Part shown: positions 9,501-17,630 of the stretch, one piece after another
How the letters are laid out: each line of letters starts with the position of its first letter
Position numbering within the stretch: position 1 is the stretch's first letter
Assembly: GCA_963691715.1 (NCBI GenBank)
Contig: OY829281.1
Span: 2,108,001-2,172,000 of the forward strand
Origin: HXMU1420-13 sp963691715
Lineage (GTDB): Bacteria; Bacteroidota; Rhodothermia; Balneolales; Balneolaceae
Length of the DNA: 64,000 bases
Direction: 5' to 3'
Notes under the pieces: generated by a model
Told to the model about the DNA's origin: nothing
The model's database searches: none
Seen by the model: only the letters and a program-made list of their open reading frames with translations
Position numbers and translations under genes: made by a program

Positions 9501-10982
9501 TGTGGTTTCTAACAGAGATGAATGTATTGAAGCATCGAAGGTTATTTCATCAACCACCTCATTGCAAATGTACCAGGGCATTAAATCGCCATTAATTGGA
9601 TTCTGATTATGTATTGTAAATGCCTTTACGGATTCTGGAAATACAAAGCGTGTACCACTAACTTTTCCAGAAAAATGAACATTACCCTCACATGATCCAT
9701 CATATATAGTATTAAGATTAAGATCTTGTACAACATAATCTACATTCCAATTTGGTGACTCACTAAAAGAGCTATCCATTTGTAAAGAAAAACGTAACAA
9801 TTCACCTTTATCACTTAAAATTTCTGCCTTCCCTTTTGTTTCCCCATGTTCAAGTTCACCATTGAACTGGATATGTTTAACTCTAAATGCATCAACTTCA
9901 ACATCAGATAACTCTGCCGACCATATCATAGTTGTAGTAGTATCAAGTCCATAAATATCACCCTTTATTTCCAGCTCCAAAGGCCCACCCGATATGTTGG
10001 ACGAATCTAAAAAATCGGATACATCAAAATATTCTGCAAAAAGCGTTATGCGTTGAATTATTGGTGTTTCTTGCCACACTATATCCACAGATAAATCCAC
10101 ATTCTGTATGTTTGGACCATTTACAAAAAGGGAGAGTTTGAGCTGCCTATCACTTCCTTCTAACCCAAGTTCCACTTCTAGTTCGGAAGAATCTTTTGAA
10201 AAATTTTGAATAAAATCATTCAAATTTATTTTATTAGATCCTATGTTCCCAGTAAGTACATTCGAGTTTAAATCGGCACCTAACCTCCCTTCAATTATGG
10301 ATTCCCCTACACCTAATAGTAGTTCATCTAATGTAATTTGATCATCTATTATTGATCCATCAAGTCCAAATACCAATGTTTGAGGCAATCGCCCGTATTC
10401 AATTTTAAAGCTTAAATCATGAATATTGATACTTTTTTGACCTCCATTTTTTAATGACCCTTGAAAAGCTACATCTTTAATTGAAATAGATGAATCAGGC
10501 AAATAACTACTTGAATTTACTCTAAATGTACTATTTGTAACTTCTATGTTTCGTAGATGTACATCATAATCAGTTCCTTGTATATTAGGTATAGAATGTT
10601 GAAAAAATTCGTCATTCAACTTATCTATAGTAAGCTCCACGTCTACCCCATCGATAAAAATACTATCTATTTCAGGCGTACCCAATATGAAATCAAAAAA
10701 CGAATAAGTTAGAGAAATTTTATCGATAGAGAGCTCATAATCACTTTTTGTAAATTTGATTTGTTCTAGGATTAAATGTTTCCATGCGTCCCCAGAAACA
10801 TTTTCTATTTCTACTTCTTTACTTAGTTCATCCGTTAATATTTTTTCAATGTTATTTTCGATGTATTCCAATGCAAAATCAGTAGTAAGTGTATATCGAA
10901 AACCCATCCCTATAAGAAGGGTTATTGAAAAGCTTAATGCGAGAATTTTTAACCTGCCACTATTTGTATTTCCATTCTTCAT
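6537..10982 (-). CDS. tamB: TamB-like translocation/assembly module inner-membrane protein
   Basis: 1481 residues from the ATG at 10980-10982. The open frame continues 12 codons upstream, but this ATG overlaps the TAA of the upstream Omp85 gene as TAATG, the usual sign of coupled translation. A basic start and one hydrophobic helix (about residues 10-30, ILALSFSITLLIGMGF) anchor it in the inner membrane. The rest is a very long run of amphipathic beta-strand repeats, the groove-like AsmA/TamB fold. The last 350 or so residues are the TamB (DUF490) domain, recognisable from IQIDVDNGMLDVSQI, the FDVASGTIAF stretch and ILGTHLNPDF. TamB proteins span the periplasm and are linked to outer-membrane protein assembly and phospholipid transport. 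Its partner is the Omp85 gene upstream. Confidence 0.93.
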   Translation of the reverse strand: MKNGNTNSGRLKILALSFSITLLIGMGFRYTLTTDFALEYIENNIEKILTDELSKEVEIENVSGDAWKHLILEQIKFTKSDYELSIDKISLTYSFFDFILGTPEIDSIFIDGVDVELTIDKLNDEFFQHSIPNIQGTDYDVHLRNIEVTNSTFRVNSSSYLPDSSISIKDVAFQGSLKNGGQKSINIHDLSFKIEYGRLPQTLVFGLDGSIIDDQITLDELLLGVGESIIEGRLGADLNSNVLTGNIGSNKINLNDFIQNFSKDSSELEVELGLEGSDRQLKLSLFVNGPNIQNVDLSVDIVWQETPIIQRITLFAEYFDVSDFLDSSNISGGPLELEIKGDIYGLDTTTTMIWSAELSDVEVDAFRVKHIQFNGELEHGETKGKAEILSDKGELLRFSLQMDSSFSESPNWNVDYVVQDLNLNTIYDGSCEGNVHFSGKVSGTRFVFPESVKAFTIHNQNPINGDLMPWYICNEVVDEITFDASIHSSLLETTGFIRIKQSKLEIETQANNPFHDTIEYGYRIHFDDLNIGDLTIFEGNTTRLNGQLFGNGKGNSLETATIHGVLESETSQVNNANIESFNAEILYRNGMTMIQDGTLKSEIADGNFSGKRDLMDVKNPENRLNMNINIKNPQPLAKIFGLKSLVATGNLDGIVQQNDVGFLLGNFDLNLSNVEVDSIFSAKKIQGISNFEIKAKTAFESNLEIAEPLIKNVRFQDVNMKTKGSFTEDSLLADFEISIAGSEKSTLVQEGRIAKDISQKISNVSFTRFDFLSQESNFSLEKPFNIRFLNSDFGTDTLHLISDADASFKFVIPNKTNEEILAHFSGENFEIGLLQEITLGEKFLEGTMSGAFNYHQTPGDVVANGLLRLDDIDVKGANVDSLIFSIDIINERLDARGNIFWDSTLGVAGWANVPFVVNKEELDKEFYNRPVRGGLDIQPTDLSRFENVLKELGIINSGGIALLKGVMSGKAGAPKFYGVVEVDDPKLSGVPVDQLTATFDYSDEEKKLMLKGEIFEQNTSVAQLDIAYPLDYDFRTFDLYLPTEEDQLSIIIETNNLDIALFNDFVNPAYIRSMSGEINADLEFIGPMGSIKPSGNFNLRNGTFTSPYSGIDLQNLIMQIDVDNGMLDVSQIYAESGNGNLMATGNGVLSGITPKNLLLDVVAKNFKLIDKPEVTVDVDLDATLSGELEQPHLIGDLVVNDGYYIVENFGDQALENIELSDEQIKSFVPFDSLSIDMIIEFGDQFYVRSFDYLDLELELFGLLDLKKERNNNIELFGELSIDEGFIRPLGKQFDVASGTIAFSGAYNDPELIIKSSYTPQTRQKGESVELFYSILGTHLNPDFMFESTPEMEQSNVICYTLFNKPCYSLDNWQSVFVEDSEAQEFQALKDVLIDQVETLATRQLGVDVVQIDNSGQNGRTAITTGWYINERTLFSIINELTSSTPKTLFVLEYLLNENWDLIITQGEDSRQGIDLRYQYDY

Positions 10983-12967
10983 TAAAAAGCTTGCCCCACG
11001 CTGATATGCAGCCGCCATCGTTTAGCTGGTTTTTCATTTATACCTGGAAATATTTCAAGGTCATAGTCAGTTGGATTAAGTTTATAGCCAAAATCAATTC
11101 TTACGGGTCCTATTGGTGTTTCGTAACGAATGCCCACACCAGTACTATATTGTAACTCACGATCATCAATAGTTCGAATACTTTTCCAAACTTGCCCGCC
11201 ATCCAAAAATGCTGCAATACCAAAGCCTTTCAACATGTTATCTAACTGCTGCCTAAGTTCAAAATTAAAGGTGAGAAAAGCTTTTCCTCCAATGGGTACA
11301 AAATTTACTTGATCAGGTACTCCAGGTTTTTCCCCTTTAATCACAAAGGCTCTTTTAGGTCCAAGTGTATTGCGTTTGTAAGCTCTTACTGAACTAGTTC
11401 CACCAGCATAAAATTCAATATCAGCAGGTAATGAATCTTGTTTAGCAAAATATATAGTACCAGCTTGTATACGAGTGGCTAAAACTAATTTGGGGGATAA
11501 TTCGGTAAACTTTCGAATATCAAAGGCAAACTTTTGAAATGAAAAATCAGATTCTCCAAAAATTCCAGAAAGTTGAATGTAAGGTTGAATGATCCAACCT
11601 CTCTTGCCTCGACTTAAGCCATTAGCATAATATACATTTAGTGAAAAACTTGAAATATTATAACTAAGCACACTATCGGGTAATACTTGAGTGATATCTT
11701 GATTTTGTTCATTGGCAATATCATACTCATTGTTGATAGCAAACTCATAGGCTAAGGTTCCAGTTAAGTTTCGATTATATTCATACCCAAAGGAATTAAT
11801 TAATCCCCCAGTAGTAATAGAATAAGCAGGTTCAATTCTATTTTCTATAAATGGATTAATTCTGAAACTACTTTTTGTATTAAATACATAAGGAAATAAA
11901 TACTCGGCACTGAAAAAACTTTCAAAGTAAGAAAGTTTAATTGTTGTACTAAATTGGCTACCCTTACCGCCAATATTTCGATAAATCCAAGTTGATTGAC
12001 CACGAAACAATTTCCAAAAATTATTAACCTCAAGCGGACCATCTAATCGATCAAAATCACCAGAACCTACTCTTACTCTAAATGACCGTAGTGGCAATTC
12101 TTTCACTTTTAGGGTTAGATCTAAGGTTGAATCTTTAGGTTGATCTGGAATAGATACTAGAGCCAAACGAAATAAATGATGTTTATACACTTCTCTTTGA
12201 GCTTCTCTTAATTTTTCTGATGAATAAACTTCTCCAAGTTTCAAGCCGGTTTCTCTAAAAATCAATTGCTTATCGAGGGTCTCTTCACCTTCAATATTAA
12301 ACGAGGAAATAATGGTCTTAGGACCAGGTATACTAACTATTCGTACATCTACCAGATTATCAATGGTATCTATGGTCTCTTCTACTGTAACGGTTGCGTA
12401 AATATACCCAAGGTTATTTAAAGCCTCAGTTACTAAGCTAACCACTTCTGCTTTTTCTATAACTTGATATCGTTTACCTCTTCTAAATGGCAATCGATCA
12501 ATCGTTCGTAAATACTTTGCATCACTTTGTATATACTCTTTATCTCTTATCGAGGCATTTGTAATAATTTCAAGGGTGTTAATTCTTAAAGGTTTATTTT
12601 CCTTTATCAAAAAAACTAATTTCTGTTGTTCTCGTGTCGATCCTTCTTTAAGTTGGTACTTTACCTCAACCTTAGGATAACCTCTACGTTGATAAAAACG
12701 CTCAATCCGAATTACATCTTTACGAATTTCGAATTCATCAATTACCATCCCTTTTTCATTTTCTCCCCTTAAGCGCTTCCAAAATGATGGACGTTGGTTC
12801 GCAATGTACCTCTCTATTATCGGATCTTCATACTGTATATTCCCTTCAAACTCGACATCCCAAATTAGCTTAATATCTTCATTTTCCTGCGCGAATCCCT
12901 CATCAGCAGAAAGTAATAGGAAGCAAAAAAAAGCTATATAAGTGATGTTGAAAATTAGTGTATGCAA
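10982..12967 (-). CDS. tamA: Outer-membrane Omp85 protein, TamA/BamA family
   Basis: 661 residues from a TTG start at 12967; an in-frame stop seven codons upstream and an AAGGGA ribosome site just before it fix this start. A signal peptide covers about residues 1-26 (ending GFAQ). POTRA domains follow at roughly 35-300, seen in GNIQYED, FYQRRGYPKVEV and GLKLGEVYSSEKLREAQ. A 16-strand-type barrel fills the C-terminal half and ends with FLDGGQVWKS and the family signature GVGIRYETPIGPVRIDFGY. The protein ends in an aromatic residue (GQAF), as outer-membrane barrels do. Being coupled to tamB, it is best read as the TamA-type partner rather than the essential BamA. It is divergent from the M14 peptidase gene. 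Confidence 0.92.
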   Translation of the reverse strand: MHTLIFNITYIAFFCFLLLSADEGFAQENEDIKLIWDVEFEGNIQYEDPIIERYIANQRPSFWKRLRGENEKGMVIDEFEIRKDVIRIERFYQRRGYPKVEVKYQLKEGSTREQQKLVFLIKENKPLRINTLEIITNASIRDKEYIQSDAKYLRTIDRLPFRRGKRYQVIEKAEVVSLVTEALNNLGYIYATVTVEETIDTIDNLVDVRIVSIPGPKTIISSFNIEGEETLDKQLIFRETGLKLGEVYSSEKLREAQREVYKHHLFRLALVSIPDQPKDSTLDLTLKVKELPLRSFRVRVGSGDFDRLDGPLEVNNFWKLFRGQSTWIYRNIGGKGSQFSTTIKLSYFESFFSAEYLFPYVFNTKSSFRINPFIENRIEPAYSITTGGLINSFGYEYNRNLTGTLAYEFAINNEYDIANEQNQDITQVLPDSVLSYNISSFSLNVYYANGLSRGKRGWIIQPYIQLSGIFGESDFSFQKFAFDIRKFTELSPKLVLATRIQAGTIYFAKQDSLPADIEFYAGGTSSVRAYKRNTLGPKRAFVIKGEKPGVPDQVNFVPIGGKAFLTFNFELRQQLDNMLKGFGIAAFLDGGQVWKSIRTIDDRELQYSTGVGIRYETPIGPVRIDFGYKLNPTDYDLEIFPGINEKPAKRWRLHISVGQAF

Positions 12968-13088
12968 AGTCCCTTTTAGATTGATCTATGGTTAAAAGTA
13001 TAACCTCTTCTTTTATTATTTAAAAAAGTAGTATTTGAGTTTAAAAGCACAACTTACCTTCCTATTTTAAACATAAAAACATTCTTTG

Positions 13089-14351
13089 ATGATTTTTAAA
13101 AAAATACTGGTTGTTTCGCTTTTATTTTTATCATGTAAAACTGCTTCTGAATTCACAGGGTTTTCTTATGATCCTCCTGGGGTTACGGATACCAGAGGAA
13201 CACTTATTTCAACACAAAAAAAGAAAACAATTGGCGTCGGTATTCCAAAAATATGGATAAGTAATGAATTTGAGGGTGCTAGAGCCATCGATTTCTATCA
13301 GGTCAACAAAGATACGTTTGAAGTTCTCATTGAACCTGAAAATTTCCCTATAAATAATAGCCCATGGTATAGTTTTAATATTTGGAGTGATCAAGAACAA
13401 AGCATAGTTCTCCGATTAACTTATAAAGAAGGGAGTCATCGTTACATTCCAAAGCTGACTAAAACGATCGATAGCCTACAATTTGCAGAAACTTCTCCCA
13501 TCAATCATATGCATATATCTGATGGAGTCGCTACTTTTAATCTCAATGTATATAAAAATCCTCAGCAGGTATCAGCACATCCGTTAGAAGGAATTAGATA
13601 TTCAGATTTATTAAAACAATTAGACATTTATAAAAATACCTCAACGTATGTAGATACAGTAGGATATTCGCTACTAGGTAGACCTATTATTGAATTAACT
13701 ATTAACGATTCATCATCCATTACAAACAAAGGTATTCTTGCATTATTAAGTCGTCAACATCCACCTGAAACATCTGGTTACCGTACTTACCAAGAATTTT
13801 TTAATACACTTAATGGAAATACAGAATTAGCAAAAACTTTTAGGAAACACTTTATTGTTAAAGCATATCCAATTGTAAATCCAGATGGAGTAGTAAATGG
13901 GCATTGGAGACATAGTGCAGCAGGCATAGATTTAAATCGTGATTGGATCAACTTCAATCAACCTGAAACACGAGCAGTAAGGGACGCTTTGTCAACTTAT
14001 GTTTCTCAAAATGGCTGGCAACTATATTATGGGATCGACTTTCATTCCACTAATGAAAATATTTTTTACCCAATTCTTGAAGAAATAAAAACCTTCCCAG
14101 ACAACCTAACTCAACAATGGTTTAAAAAAGTAATCGAAGAAAATCCATCATTAAATTTTACATCAGAAGAGTTTGATACCAGTTCTCCAGTTTCAAAAAA
14201 TTGGTTCTTTCATACCTTTGGATCTGATGCATTGACCTTCGAAGTCCATGATGAATTATCACTTGAAGAAATACGAATCCTTGGGGAAAACTCCGCAAAC
14301 TCTTTAATGCAACTATTAATCGAAGAGTGGAAACAAGCTAATGGTCAATAA
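13089..14351 (+). CDS. M14 zinc carboxypeptidase family lipoprotein
   Basis: 420 residues from ATG 13089; a TTG one codon earlier is also possible. The N-terminus is a lipoprotein signal (FKKILVVSLLFLSC, lipid cysteine near 16). The C-terminal half is a carboxypeptidase A fold with zinc ligands H224 and E227 in RQHPPETSG, the third ligand H319 in DFHSTNEN, substrate-binding DLNRDW and catalytic E385 in TFEVHDE. The family removes C-terminal residues from peptides or acts on related amide bonds. It probably sits in the outer or inner membrane facing the periplasm or outside. The roughly 200 residues before the peptidase domain resemble the beta-rich leader of bacterial M14 proteins. Confidence 0.9.
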   Translation: MIFKKILVVSLLFLSCKTASEFTGFSYDPPGVTDTRGTLISTQKKKTIGVGIPKIWISNEFEGARAIDFYQVNKDTFEVLIEPENFPINNSPWYSFNIWSDQEQSIVLRLTYKEGSHRYIPKLTKTIDSLQFAETSPINHMHISDGVATFNLNVYKNPQQVSAHPLEGIRYSDLLKQLDIYKNTSTYVDTVGYSLLGRPIIELTINDSSSITNKGILALLSRQHPPETSGYRTYQEFFNTLNGNTELAKTFRKHFIVKAYPIVNPDGVVNGHWRHSAAGIDLNRDWINFNQPETRAVRDALSTYVSQNGWQLYYGIDFHSTNENIFYPILEEIKTFPDNLTQQWFKKVIEENPSLNFTSEEFDTSSPVSKNWFFHTFGSDALTFEVHDELSLEEIRILGENSANSLMQLLIEEWKQANGQ

Positions 14352-14415
14352 AAGAAAATGAGTAACTTATATTTTTGACCTTTAAGATTTCATACTTTTC
14401 TCCTTAAAATTACAC

Positions 14416-14982
14416 ATGAAAAAACTATTCCTTCTCTTATTTTTGGTATTAGCCTGCCAAAAAGTGAATATTATTGACGATTTAAACGATGCCTCCTTTG
14501 AATTACTAACTCAAGAAAATAGCACCATTGTTTTTCCAGATGATTTTAAAGGAAAATATGTAGTTATGGGTTTTATTTATACTAATTGTCCAGATATCTG
14601 CCCATTAGTCACGCAGAATATGATCAAAATTCAGAAAGAGCTGGGAGCTCCAGACGATATTCAATTTCTAGGATTTAGTTTTGATCCAAACCGGGATACT
14701 CCAGAAGTATTATCAAATTATAAAGATGCTTTTAATCTAGGGGCAAATTTTGATTTTCTTACTGGAGACTCAATGGTTGTAGCCTCATTAATGGATAGTC
14801 TACGAGTTCGATCTCAAGTTTCATTCAACACTACTACTGAAGCGGGCGAAACACTTTATTTCCTTAACCATTCCGATAAAATTATGGTTATGGATAAGAA
14901 ATCACGTGTTATAATAGAATATGGAGGGAGTCAACCTATGGTACCTTCTTTAATCATTGAAGATTTACAAAAATTGAGATGA
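14416..14982 (+). CDS. SCO1/SenC family copper-binding lipoprotein
   Basis: 188 residues. The lipobox LVLAC puts the lipid on C14. A thioredoxin-like fold follows with the copper ligands C58 and C62 in TNCPDICPLV and H152 in FLNHSDK, the three-residue set used by SCO proteins to deliver copper to the Cu(A) centre of cytochrome oxidase. The gene overlaps the next one by 4 bases (ATGA), so SCO and the PCuAC chaperone are translated together. The pair makes the role in oxidase copper loading very likely, although no oxidase genes are in the window. Confidence 0.93.
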   Translation: MKKLFLLLFLVLACQKVNIIDDLNDASFELLTQENSTIVFPDDFKGKYVVMGFIYTNCPDICPLVTQNMIKIQKELGAPDDIQFLGFSFDPNRDTPEVLSNYKDAFNLGANFDFLTGDSMVVASLMDSLRVRSQVSFNTTTEAGETLYFLNHSDKIMVMDKKSRVIIEYGGSQPMVPSLIIEDLQKLR

Positions 14983-15425
14983 AATATTCTAACTTCATAT
15001 TTCTATATACCATTATCTTTTTTTCCTGTACTCAATCAGAGTCGGAAAATAAAAAAAGCATCGATTCTGAAACACTTTTTATAGAAAAGGGATGGGTACG
15101 TCCTGGAAATGCAGGAATGATGTCTGCCGCTTATTTTACGATTCACAACAATGTATCTGTAGATGATACATTGCAAAGTATCTCATCGAATGCCTCTTCA
15201 GATATTCAAATTCATGAATCTTATGACCAAGAAGACAACATGAAGGGTATGAGACAAATAGGTATAATTCCAATTCCAGCTAACTCTACCATTGAACTAA
15301 ATCCAGCCGGAATGCATGTAATGATAATTCAACCCTCTTTTGATTTAATTGCTGGTGATAGCGTAACATTTACTCTTGAATTTTCGAATTTTGGAAAGCT
15401 AGATATAGACCTCCCAGTACGCTAA
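14979..15425 (+). CDS. PCu(A)C periplasmic copper chaperone, lipoprotein
   Basis: 148 residues. The N-terminus is a short lipoprotein signal (IIFFSC, C17). The copper site of the PCuAC family is complete: H79 in IQIHES, M91 in KGMRQIG, and H113/M115 in AGMHVM. WVRPGNAGMMSAAYFTI at 39-55 matches the family's first strands. Such proteins bind Cu(I) in the periplasm and hand it to Cu(A) sites together with SCO, whose gene overlaps this one by 4 bases. It converges on the DUF411 gene 46 bases away. Confidence 0.93.
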   Translation: MKYSNFIFLYTIIFFSCTQSESENKKSIDSETLFIEKGWVRPGNAGMMSAAYFTIHNNVSVDDTLQSISSNASSDIQIHESYDQEDNMKGMRQIGIIPIPANSTIELNPAGMHVMIIQPSFDLIAGDSVTFTLEFSNFGKLDIDLPVR

Positions 15426-15471
15426 AAAATTTTAATTAAATACTAAGATACTTAGAGTATACGAGATGATA

Positions 15472-15936
15472 TTAATGAGAAGCCCAAATGCTTGTACTTC
15501 CATCATTATGAATTAATAATACATCATAGTTATCTGCAGGTTGCCCTTCAACTTCCATTCCTGGTGAACCAGTTGGCATTCCTGGTACAGTAATTCCTAT
15601 AGCGTCAGGTTGTTCATTAAGTAATCGCTGAACATCCTCTAAAGGTACATGCCCCTCAACTACATACTTTCCTACTTTTGCTGTATGACAGCTCGAAAGT
15701 TCTTGGGTTATTCCGGCTTCAACTTTAACGTCATATAAACTTTCAGGAACTACTTGTTCGACTTCAAATTCAGCAGTATCCATGTACTCTGCCCATTTTG
15801 TACAACATCCACAAGTTGCACTTTTATACATTACTACCTGTATTTTAGAATCACTTTCTGCATTAGACCAAAATAAAATAGCAGCAAATACTACTGTAAA
15901 AAGACTGCCAAAAATTAAAATACTTACGTTTTTCAA
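15472..15936 (-). CDS. DUF411 metal-binding protein
   Basis: 154 residues with an N-terminal hydrophobic segment (about 4-25) that is a signal peptide or anchor. The DUF411 core is clear: KSATCGCCTKWAE (C42, C44, C45), SCHTAKVGKYVVEGHVP (C82, H83, H95) and VPGMPTGSPGME near 117-128, a Met-rich stretch. DUF411 proteins are small envelope proteins encoded beside copper resistance and copper delivery genes. Here it faces the SCO-PCuAC pair across 46 bases, so a role in copper binding in the periplasm is a reasonable inference. It has its own promoter region in the 122-base gap towards the next divergent gene. Confidence 0.9.
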   Translation of the reverse strand: MKNVSILIFGSLFTVVFAAILFWSNAESDSKIQVVMYKSATCGCCTKWAEYMDTAEFEVEQVVPESLYDVKVEAGITQELSSCHTAKVGKYVVEGHVPLEDVQRLLNEQPDAIGITVPGMPTGSPGMEVEGQPADNYDVLLIHNDGSTSIWASH

Positions 15937-16058
15937 GATTTTTATAATTGAAGTTTAATTAACTGTTTTTTCTTTTAGTAATTAAATCTAAAATAAGAAA
16001 AAACCATACATTTTTTGTTACTTTGCAACTATTAAAATTACACACAAATCACACTACA

Positions 16059-16919
16059 ATGAAACCGTTTCATTTATCTCTTATTCTTACAGTTGTTTTT
16101 ACAAGCTCTTTATCCGCATTTCAAGTTGATTCTTTTAATCTTAAAGTGGGTAGTTCCTATCATATAACCTCTAGTCAAAGTCTAGAAACATCCCAAATTA
16201 TTATGGGTGCGCCGAATACAACCAATATCGAAAATGAAACCTTAGAATTACTTGAAGTTTTAGAAATAAATTCAAACGGAGATTACCATTTAAAATTAAC
16301 CACCCTTCAACAAAAATCTGTTATAAAATCTGCGATGATGACTATGGTAGAAGATTCTGAGAATCCAGAAATCGGCAGTGGACTCTTCCCCGCCCTTAAA
16401 AATACTCATTATTCTTTTATAATGAATAAGAAAGGAGAGATATTAGAGATTAATGGTCTAGACGAAGTAAAAAATACTCTTGCGTCTGTTTTAGAAGGAA
16501 ATTTACAAGCATCTGCTCAAATTGGCTCATTATTGAATGAAGAAACCATTAAATCAACCCTTCAATTACGTTTTTCATATTTTCCAAACTCCACACAAAT
16601 GGAATGGTCTAATGAGAGTACGATGACAATGAATGCAATGCCTGTAAACATTCATAATAATTTTTCTTATAAAGATAATACAACCTTGAAGGCGCAAAGA
16701 AATTTATCGATAGATGCAACCACTACTCAGATGGGGACAAATGTTGAGCTAAATTTAACGGGAGATCAAGAAGATGTTTATACTTTAGATGAGACATCAG
16801 GAATTCCACTCAATGTAGTATCTGTAAGTAACATGTCTGGTAATGCTTTGGCTGCTGGCATGACTATTCCTATGACCATTAGATCAGAATCAAAAGCATC
16901 CTTCACTTCATTAAACTAG
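16059..16919 (+). CDS. Secreted hypothetical protein (DUF6263-like)
   Basis: 286 residues from ATG 16059; the frame is open 12 codons upstream to a TTG but the ATG gives a clean signal peptide (PFHLSLILTVVFTSSLSAFQ). The mature part opens with FNLKVGSSYHITSSQ and has repeated KL and hydrophobic-polar strands. This pattern and length resemble the DUF6263 family of Bacteroidota envelope proteins, but the match is from memory and not firm. No catalytic motif is visible. It is followed at 9 bases by the DUF423 gene and may head the run that leads into the TonB receptor. Confidence 0.7.
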   Translation: MKPFHLSLILTVVFTSSLSAFQVDSFNLKVGSSYHITSSQSLETSQIIMGAPNTTNIENETLELLEVLEINSNGDYHLKLTTLQQKSVIKSAMMTMVEDSENPEIGSGLFPALKNTHYSFIMNKKGEILEINGLDEVKNTLASVLEGNLQASAQIGSLLNEETIKSTLQLRFSYFPNSTQMEWSNESTMTMNAMPVNIHNNFSYKDNTTLKAQRNLSIDATTTQMGTNVELNLTGDQEDVYTLDETSGIPLNVVSVSNMSGNALAAGMTIPMTIRSESKASFTSLN

Positions 16920-16928
16920 TTTTAGCTT

Positions 16929-17300
16929 TTGTATACACACATTTCGATTGCAAGTTTTTTTCTAGCTTTGGCAGTTTCCCTTGGTGCTTTTGGAGCTCAT
17001 ATTTTAGAGGGCGTTCTTTCTTTAGAAAGAATGAAGACATGGGAAACAGCCGTTCTATATCACACCTGGAATTCAATAGGTGTGATCTTAATTGAGAGCA
17101 TATCCAAACTCTATGAGATTAAGTTGCAACGTGTTTCAACCATGCTTTTACTAGGTATATTCATTTTTTCGGGAAGCTTATATACTCTATGCATTACTGA
17201 TATCGGTTGTTTAGGGGCAATTACTCCAATCGGAGGGATATTCTTAATCCTGGCATGGATCGATTTAGGAATTACGATGGTTCGAAATGCATCGAAATAA
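16929..17300 (+). CDS. DUF423 membrane protein
   Basis: 123 residues from a TTG start 9 bases after the previous stop. Four hydrophobic segments are seen. The first carries the DUF423 signature SLGAFGAHILEG, followed by W-E-T-A-V-L-Y-H-TWN (family W.TA..YH) and FSGSLYTLC and TPIGGIFLILAW in the third and fourth helices. Function is unknown across the family (YgdD in Escherichia coli). It probably belongs to the same transcript as the genes on both sides. Confidence 0.9.
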   Translation: MYTHISIASFFLALAVSLGAFGAHILEGVLSLERMKTWETAVLYHTWNSIGVILIESISKLYEIKLQRVSTMLLLGIFIFSGSLYTLCITDIGCLGAITPIGGIFLILAWIDLGITMVRNASK

Positions 17301-17316
17301 TTAAAGAACATAAAAT

Positions 17317-17598
17317 ATGAAAGCTATCTGGAATGGAGTTGTTATAGCAGAAAGCGATAAAACCATAGTTGTTGAAAACAACCATTACTTCCCAATAGAA
17401 TCTGTAAACAATGAATTTCTTGTATTATCTGATTTACAGACAATGTGCCCTTGGAAAGGGGAAGCAAATTATTTTTCGTTAAAGATTGCTGATACGGTGA
17501 ATAATAATGCTGCATGGTATTACCCAGAGCCTTCAGATGCTGCTAAACACATCAAAGGTATGGTGGCTTTTTGGAAAGGTGTGGAAACGAAATCATAA
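17317..17598 (+). CDS. DUF427 domain protein
   Basis: 93 residues, full length for the family. Marks are AIWNGVVIAESDKTIVVENN at the start, FPIESVNNEFL, the TMCPWKGEANYFSL core with its conserved cysteine, and the AAWYYPEP...AAKHIKGMVAFW end. DUF427 is a small beta-fold of unknown biochemical role found in many bacteria. The gene lies 16 bases behind DUF423 and only 32 bases before the likely start of the TonB receptor. Confidence 0.92.
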   Translation: MKAIWNGVVIAESDKTIVVENNHYFPIESVNNEFLVLSDLQTMCPWKGEANYFSLKIADTVNNNAAWYYPEPSDAAKHIKGMVAFWKGVETKS

Positions 17599-17630
17599 AT
17601 TCACACAATCTTCATAATTGGTTCTTTTAT

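Noticed and set aside
6537..11018. Longer tamB start twelve codons upstream
   Set aside because: It would reach into the Omp85 coding end; the TAATG-coupled ATG at 10982 gives the normal basic start and membrane helix.
15426..15471. Possible terminator between PCuAC and DUF411 genes
   Set aside because: Only a bulged 6-bp stem without a T-tract.
17571..17630. Extended start of the TonB receptor inside the DUF427 gene
   Set aside because: The extra 20 residues precede the signal peptide and would overlap the upstream gene by 28 bases without benefit.
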